In this document: positions 60,010 to 64,000 of the stretch, in pieces
Layout of the letters: each line of letters begins with the position of its first letter
How positions within the stretch are numbered: the first letter of the stretch is position 1
From: Lysobacteraceae bacterium NML95-0200
Lineage (GTDB): Bacteria; Pseudomonadota; Gammaproteobacteria; Xanthomonadales; Xanthomonadaceae
Assembly (NCBI GenBank): GCA_002798255.1
Contig: NWQQ01000012.1
Location: 1 to 64,000, forward strand
DNA length: 64,000 bases
Direction: 5' to 3'
Position numbers and translations under genes: made by a program
Notes under the pieces: model-generated
What the model saw: only the letters and a program-made list of their open reading frames with translations
Told to the model about the DNA's origin: nothing
Database searches by the model: none

Positions 60010-60911
60010 GCCGGGCACCTTTAACCGCCGAAGAACGCGCACTGGCCGACAAGCTCGCCCGCATTGCCCCGCGCGCCGAACCCTCCGCTGCGCTGGATGC
60101 CAGGATTCTGGCGATGGCCGCCGAGGCGCATGCGCAAGCAACCACCCCACCGCCAAAACCGCGCCGCTGGTTGCCGTCACTGGCACTGGCCGCATCCCTG
60201 GCGCTGGTAGCCGGTGTCATCTGGCGGGTACACCCGGTGCTGAATCCGCAAGATACGCCCCCAGCAACGGCCATCAGCGAAGCCGATGCTGCCGCAGGGC
60301 TTCCCCCCATGCCAGTGATGGAAACGATGACAGACGCACCTGTCGAGCTTGCAGATGCCGCTGCCATGCCCGAAACCCATGCTGCTTCTGCTGCAATCGA
60401 AATGGCTCCGCCGCCGCCGGCCCGCAAAGCGGCGCCTGTCGCCATGAGTGCACCTGTTGCGGAAGAACCGCTGCAACTGCCGCCGATGGCCTTGCCCGCT
60501 CCCGCGCCGCCGGTTGAGCAAGCACAGCAAGCTCAAGCGGCCGAGGCACAAAGGGCACGACAAAAAGTCCAGGAAAGCCATAGCGCAAAATCTACCGCCA
60601 CAATGCCAAGCCACGCAGCAGCGCGTAATGCAGAACTTGCAGCCCCGCCGCCGCCACCCCCTGCTCCACCAGCCCCTGCAGCGGCAGTAATGATGGAACG
60701 CGCAGCGCCTGTTGCTGCCGATACCTCCGAATCATTGGATAGCATCACACTCACCGGTACTCGCATCCTGCCCGGCGAGCCAGAAATCGCCCGTATCCGT
60801 GGGCTTATCGAACAAGGCCATACCCGCAAGGCACGCCGCGAACTTAAAAAACTCATGCGTCGCCATCCCGATATTGAAATCCCCGATGACTTAAAACAGC
60901 TACTGGACTGA
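60006..60911 (+). CDS. Single-pass proline-rich membrane protein, probable anti-sigma factor
   Basis: This 301-residue protein has a cytosolic N-terminal helix region of about 54 residues (TAEERALADKLARIAPRAEPSAALDARILAMAAEAHA), one membrane helix (WLPSLALAASLALVAGVIW, residues about 55-73) and a long Pro/Ala/Gln-rich periplasmic linker. A C-terminal helical domain (ARIRGLIEQGHTRKARRELKKLMRRHPDIEIPDDLKQLL) ends it. Just before that domain is LDSITLTGTRI, a motif that resembles the start of mature TonB-dependent receptors. Position after the ECF gene with an ATGA overlap supports an anti-sigma role; no HxxxCxxC zinc motif is present. The stop overlaps the next start (TGATG). Confidence 0.78.
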   Translation: MSRAPLTAEERALADKLARIAPRAEPSAALDARILAMAAEAHAQATTPPPKPRRWLPSLALAASLALVAGVIWRVHPVLNPQDTPPATAISEADAAAGLPPMPVMETMTDAPVELADAAAMPETHAASAAIEMAPPPPARKAAPVAMSAPVAEEPLQLPPMALPAPAPPVEQAQQAQAAEAQRARQKVQESHSAKSTATMPSHAAARNAELAAPPPPPPAPPAPAAAVMMERAAPVAADTSESLDSITLTGTRILPGEPEIARIRGLIEQGHTRKARRELKKLMRRHPDIEIPDDLKQLLD

Positions 60912-61549
60912 TGATGAACCGCCAGCGTTTCCTTGCCCATTTTTTTGCACTCGCTGCAAGCCTGTTGCTGCTGGCCGCCTGCGGCGACAACAGACCCCGG
61001 CAACAACCGCTGCCGGCTTCGGCCACCGTGCTGGCGTTGGGGGACTCACTCACAGCCGGCGTCGGTGCCAGCGAGTCTGGCGCCTATCCGGCACAACTGG
61101 CCAGGCTGACCGGCTGGCAGGTCATCAATGGCGGTGTTTCCGGTGATACCTCGGCACAGGCACTGGCACGCCTGCCGGAGTTGCTCAGACAAAAGCCGGA
61201 TTTGGTATTGGTCAGCATCGGCGGCAATGATTTTCTGCGCCGCCTGCCAGAAGCAAACACCCGCGCCAATATCAGCCAAATCATCACCACCGTGCAGGCC
61301 GAAAACATCCCGGTGGTGCTGATTGCCGTGCCGCAGCTCAGCGTTGGTGCGCTGTTTGGCAGTCTGTCCGACAGCCCGCTTTATCAGACGCTGGCCAAGC
61401 AGCATCAGGTGCCGTTGATGGAAGACGGTTGGTCGCAAATCCTGAGCGACAAAAGCCTCAAATCCGACCAAATCCATGCCAATGCTGAGGGCTATCGTTT
61501 GTTTGCCGAGAAAATGGCTGAATTTTTGCGGCGTGAAGGCTTCCGCTGA
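60911..61549 (+). CDS. GDSL-family esterase/lysophospholipase-like lipoprotein
   Basis: This 212-residue SGNH hydrolase has a lipoprotein signal ending LLAAC (cysteine about residue 24). SGNH blocks are GDSLTAG with Ser46, GGVSGDT (Gly), SIGGNDFLR (Asn) and the C-terminal SDQIHANAEGY (Asp and His), so the catalytic set is complete. It resembles TesA/arylesterase-type enzymes but is predicted to be anchored in the envelope. Its ATG overlaps the stop of the preceding membrane protein gene and its stop overlaps yigZ, both as TGATG. Natural substrate is unknown. Confidence 0.9.
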   Translation: MMNRQRFLAHFFALAASLLLLAACGDNRPRQQPLPASATVLALGDSLTAGVGASESGAYPAQLARLTGWQVINGGVSGDTSAQALARLPELLRQKPDLVLVSIGGNDFLRRLPEANTRANISQIITTVQAENIPVVLIAVPQLSVGALFGSLSDSPLYQTLAKQHQVPLMEDGWSQILSDKSLKSDQIHANAEGYRLFAEKMAEFLRREGFR

Positions 61550-62160
61550 TGTCCGAGCCGATCACTCGCTATCGCACCATCGAAGCCCCGGCCAGTGGTG
61601 AAGTCAAAGACCGGGGGAGCCGCTTTATCGGCTACGCCTACCCGATGGCAAGCACTGAAGCGCTGCGCAAACATCTGGAAGCCCTGCGTGAAGCCCATCC
61701 CAAAGCCTGCCACTGGTGTTATGCCTATCGCCTGGGCGCAGATGGCGGCCAGTTTCGCGCCAATGATGATGGCGAGCCTTCCGGCAGCGCCGGCCGCCCG
61801 ATTCTGGGACAGATTGATTCGGCTGGCCTCAGCGATGTACTCGTCGTAGTGGTGCGCTACTTTGGCGGCACCCTGCTGGGCGTGCCCGGCCTGATTGCCG
61901 CCTACAAGGGCGCGGCGGCCGCTGCACTTGCCGCAGCACAAACCCTGGAAAAAGACGTCACCCGCACCCTGTGGCTACGTTGCGACTACCCGCACTTGAG
62001 TGATGCCCTGCGCATCGCCAAACAACACCAGGCCGAAATCCTGAGCCAGGAACTGCAACTGGACTGCCTGCTGCAACTGCGTATCCCCCTGCAACACTAC
62101 ATGGATGCCACTCAGGCCTTTCAAAACACCCGCGTGATGCAGCTGCAAGAAGAGAGCTAA
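61549..62160 (+). CDS. yigZ: YigZ/IMPACT-family protein
   Basis: This 203-residue protein has the IMPACT (UPF0029) N-terminal domain with the signature DDGEPSGSAGRPILGQIDSAGLSDVLVVVVRYFGGTLLGVPGLI and a smaller C-terminal ferredoxin-like domain (DUF1949). Eukaryotic IMPACT regulates Gcn2; bacterial members are poorly defined. It is translated from an ATG overlapping the GDSL stop codon, the last of the five overlapping genes that begin with the VWA protein. About 50 nt later a 9-bp GGCTGCCCC/GGGGCAGCC hairpin with a long loop is seen, without a T-tract. Confidence 0.93.
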   Translation: MSEPITRYRTIEAPASGEVKDRGSRFIGYAYPMASTEALRKHLEALREAHPKACHWCYAYRLGADGGQFRANDDGEPSGSAGRPILGQIDSAGLSDVLVVVVRYFGGTLLGVPGLIAAYKGAAAAALAAAQTLEKDVTRTLWLRCDYPHLSDALRIAKQHQAEILSQELQLDCLLQLRIPLQHYMDATQAFQNTRVMQLQEES

Positions 62161-62291
62161 TCCCTTGCTGCAGCCGCTGCCCCGCTTATCCTGCAACATT
62201 TCCGACAAGAAGGCTGCCCCAACGGCCAATAACATGCATGGGGCAGCCTGGAAGCTTCAAGTAAGTTTCAGCTTTTGACAAATAACATTTG

Positions 62292-62765
62292 TTATTGGAT
62301 AGAGTAGCCAGCTACTCGCCAGGTCGTATTGTCATCCATGCGAAAACTTATCAGTTCTACCAAGGTTTTGCCTGAAGAAAAACGTGTCGCAAAGCGCACA
62401 GTGACATAAGTGCCTGGAAGTGGGCTGGACTCTCCTTGCGCAGGATTAATTTGCTGGCGCAATACCGACAGCCATACACGCGACTGCGCCTGTCCAAGCG
62501 GAGCACGTGCCATCTGCAACTGATTGACGAAAGCATCACGGCTTACAGTGCTCTTTGCTGCTATCGAAGCACCTTCCCATACCTCTGCTGCACGGCCATT
62601 GTCAATTAAATCAGCAACATGCAGTGCCCCCGTCAGTATGCTGTTGGGATCAATATCCTGCTGCACCTGAGCCTGGGCCTGGGGTGCAACAGCCCCGCGC
62701 TGTTGCGCCATGCCCGTCAATGGCAACAGAGCCAGCAATGCAAGTGCAAGACTACGATACTTCAT
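62292..62765 (-). CDS. Exported DUF4019-domain protein
   Basis: This 157-residue protein has a signal peptide (KYRSLALALLALLPLTGMAQ), a Gln/Ala/Pro-rich spacer and a DUF4019 domain (LIDNGRAAEVWEGASIAAKSTVSRDAFVNQLQMARAPLGQAQSRVW to LVELISFRMDDNTTWRVAGYSI), a small NTF2-like fold of unknown function frequent in Xanthomonadales. GGAGAAG lies about 8 nt before the ATG. It is separated from the upstream OmpA-like gene by a terminator, so it is probably an independent transcript on the same strand. Confidence 0.82.
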   Translation of the reverse strand: MKYRSLALALLALLPLTGMAQQRGAVAPQAQAQVQQDIDPNSILTGALHVADLIDNGRAAEVWEGASIAAKSTVSRDAFVNQLQMARAPLGQAQSRVWLSVLRQQINPAQGESSPLPGTYVTVRFATRFSSGKTLVELISFRMDDNTTWRVAGYSIQ

Positions 62766-62805
62766 GGTGTTACTTCTCCAAACGTGAAGGTCAATTTATC
62801 GACAT

Positions 62806-62838
62806 TAAAAAAGCCCCCAGCGTTTTCTGGGGGCTTTC
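62806..62838 (-). terminator. Terminator after the OmpA-like lipoprotein gene
   Basis: A perfect 11-bp stem AAAGCCCCCAG/CTGGGGGCTTT with a 6-nt loop is followed on the minus strand by a run of six T (counting from the stem) and begins a few nt after the stop codon. Confidence 0.92.
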
Positions 62839-62844
62839 AGCATA

Positions 62845-63669
62845 TCAGTTTGTATACGCGCGAACCTCGACACGCCGGTTCGGCGCCAGGCAACGGATAC
62901 GTACTTCACGGCTGGTGCGCGGATCACATTGTACGACAGGATCTACAGAACCCATGCCAAGCGCACGCACCATGCCGGCCGGAACGCCCTGTTTCAGCAG
63001 GTAGCTACGCACGCTTTCTGCACGACGCTGCGCCAACACCACATTTTGCTGGGCGCTACCAATCTCATCGGTATAAGCCAGCACATCTACGCTGCGCAAG
63101 TTGGGATTGGATTTAAGCTCCGTCGCCAGCCTCTGCAGGCGCTGCTGCCCTTCAACCGACAAGTCTTCGATACCCGCACGGGCAAAGGCAAATAGCCCGT
63201 CGGCCTCAATCAGCGTACGCGGCACTGCCGCTGGAGCCACAGGTGCCACAACAGATGCGACAGCTACAGGCTCCTTGAGCAAGTCAGCACAATCAGCAGG
63301 CTGCCAGTGCTGGCTGCTACTGATGTAATCACGATTGAACAAAATTTTGAACTGGCACGTCTTTATACCCGCATCGGTACGGAAGTGGAACAGATAGTCC
63401 CACTCCCGAACCCGGTAAAAGCCCTCGGCAAAGTGCGGTGCACCCAGCAGCTCATACAGCTGTCCCTTGTTCATCCCGACCTGTGCCAAACGCACATCAT
63501 CAAGACGGGGAAAGGTGCCGTTCTTCTCGTATGCCCGGCTGATATCGGGAAAAACCACTTCATCTGCCACACCTTCTGCGGAAATGCCGCGGCTGACGTG
63601 GGTACTGCAAGCTGAAAGTACCAACCCGGCAGCGGTTGCCAAGGCCAAAAGTGCTTTTTGTTTCTTCAT
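62845..63669 (-). CDS. OmpA-family lipoprotein with BamE/SmpA-like N-terminal domain
   Basis: This 274-residue precursor has a lipobox LSAC (cysteine about residue 21). The first domain (FPRLDDVRLAQVGMNKGQLYELLGAPHFAEGFYRVREWDYLFHF) has the SmpA/BamE pattern, in which a short helix-strand-strand domain recognises outer-membrane partners. After an Ala/Val/Pro linker comes an OmpA C-terminal domain (LRSVDVLAYTDEIGSAQQNVVLAQRRAESVRSYLLKQGVPAGMVRALGMG) that binds peptidoglycan; the usual GHTD is YTDE here. GGAGAAC precedes the ATG. It starts only 26 nt after the trimeric autotransporter stop, so the two are one transcript and probably partners at the outer membrane. Confidence 0.88.
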   Translation of the reverse strand: MKKQKALLALATAAGLVLSACSTHVSRGISAEGVADEVVFPDISRAYEKNGTFPRLDDVRLAQVGMNKGQLYELLGAPHFAEGFYRVREWDYLFHFRTDAGIKTCQFKILFNRDYISSSQHWQPADCADLLKEPVAVASVVAPVAPAAVPRTLIEADGLFAFARAGIEDLSVEGQQRLQRLATELKSNPNLRSVDVLAYTDEIGSAQQNVVLAQRRAESVRSYLLKQGVPAGMVRALGMGSVDPVVQCDPRTSREVRIRCLAPNRRVEVRAYTN

Positions 63670-63695
63670 GGTGTTCTCCATATCTGTTGCCTTGA

Positions 63696-64000
63696 TTACC
63701 ACTGCACGCCTACGCCGGCCGAGAAGCCCCAGTCACGGGCGGTATTGCCACTGGCTTGTGCCTTGTAAACCCACTTGCCGTTATCGGTGATGCCGGAAAG
63801 ACCGAAGGCCAGACCATATTCACCACGATAGCCGCCTACCGCTGCCGAGAACATGCTCTTGCCCGGCAGATAAGCCTGCGGCAAGCCTGCCATCGCCATT
63901 GCCGAGGCAGTTGCCCCACGGTAGCCACGGTCAAGCTGCCACATGTCGTTGGCAAGCTGGTTGAAGCGGTTATCGGTATAGGCATTGGCACCGGCAATGG
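63696..64000 (-). CDS. Trimeric autotransporter (YadA-like), C-terminal membrane anchor only
   Basis: Only the last 101 codons are in the window; the gene continues past the right edge. The segment from ANAYTDNRFNQL through GYRGATASAMAMAGLPQAYLPGKSM to AGVGVQW is a YadA anchor domain. It has a helix entering the pore, then four amphipathic strands, ending in an aromatic residue (Trp) as required for BAM recognition. The passenger, probably a long adhesin stalk and head, is outside. Three copies form one 12-stranded barrel. The following gene encodes an OmpA-like lipoprotein in the same operon. Confidence 0.9.
   Translation of the reverse strand, partial: IAGANAYTDNRFNQLANDMWQLDRGYRGATASAMAMAGLPQAYLPGKSMFSAAVGGYRGEYGLAFGLSGITDNGKWVYKAQASGNTARDWGFSAGVGVQW

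Overview
The window is a gene-dense, high-GC chromosomal segment of a gammaproteobacterium. Several features point to the Xanthomonadales (Lysobacterales): a methionine synthase split into two genes, a very large NAD-dependent glutamate dehydrogenase, leucine dehydrogenase beside isovaleryl-CoA dehydrogenase, dapA followed by a BamC-like lipoprotein gene, class I fumarase, and a YadA-type adhesin beside an OmpA-like lipoprotein. The genus cannot be fixed from the sequence alone. Nearly all of the window is coding. No tRNA, rRNA, CRISPR array, prophage or replication origin was seen.

Layout. 0-14.9 kb: the start of a secreted RHS/YD-repeat protein running off the left edge, then deaD-yhiN, an M3 peptidase lipoprotein, fpr, fumA, the overlapping unit phoH - small membrane protein - DUF1275 - thiD, bcp with a gcvR-like gene, and dapA - bamC-like. 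15.0-16.4 kb: an accessory patch with an internally deleted IS5-family element and a membrane protein gene split by an in-frame amber codon. 16.5-33.3 kb: an amino-acid and acyl-CoA region. It holds leucine dehydrogenase and isovaleryl-CoA dehydrogenase, a divergent fused B12-dependent acyl-CoA mutase (IcmF), a three-gene methionine-synthase operon headed by an ArsR-methyltransferase regulator resembling SahR, a short-chain acyl-CoA dehydrogenase, and the giant glutamate dehydrogenase.

33.3-40.6 kb: NAD kinase, glutathione reductase, an N-formylglutamate amidohydrolase-like gene, an alcohol dehydrogenase, a membrane protein, parE and a small charged secreted protein. 40.6-43.2 kb: a second accessory patch with a frameshifted IS481-type transposase and a visibly AT-richer galE. 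43.2-46.5 kb: the peroxide-defence genes ahpC, ahpF and oxyR, with a readable OxyR operator and promoter before ahpC. 46.6-57.4 kb: conserved housekeeping genes (prmC, pip, phnA-like, arsC, infA, aat, DUF445, GFA, trxB, ftsK, lolA, rarA), partly in the order found in enterobacteria.

57.5-62.2 kb: five genes joined by 1-4 nt overlaps: an exported VWA protein, an ECF sigma factor, a single-pass proline-rich partner that is probably its anti-sigma factor, a GDSL lipoprotein and YigZ. 62.3-64 kb: a DUF4019 exported protein, a lipoprotein with BamE-like and OmpA-like regions, and the C-terminal anchor of a trimeric autotransporter cut by the right edge.

Most of the window is ordinary core genome. 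The parts most worth a second look are the SahR-like/split-MetH operon with its His/Cys-rich MetH insertion and candidate operator, the VWA-ECF-anti-sigma unit with its TonB-receptor-like motif, the amber-split gene beside the deleted IS, and the autotransporter/OmpA-like lipoprotein pair. I found no system that I can defend as wholly undescribed.
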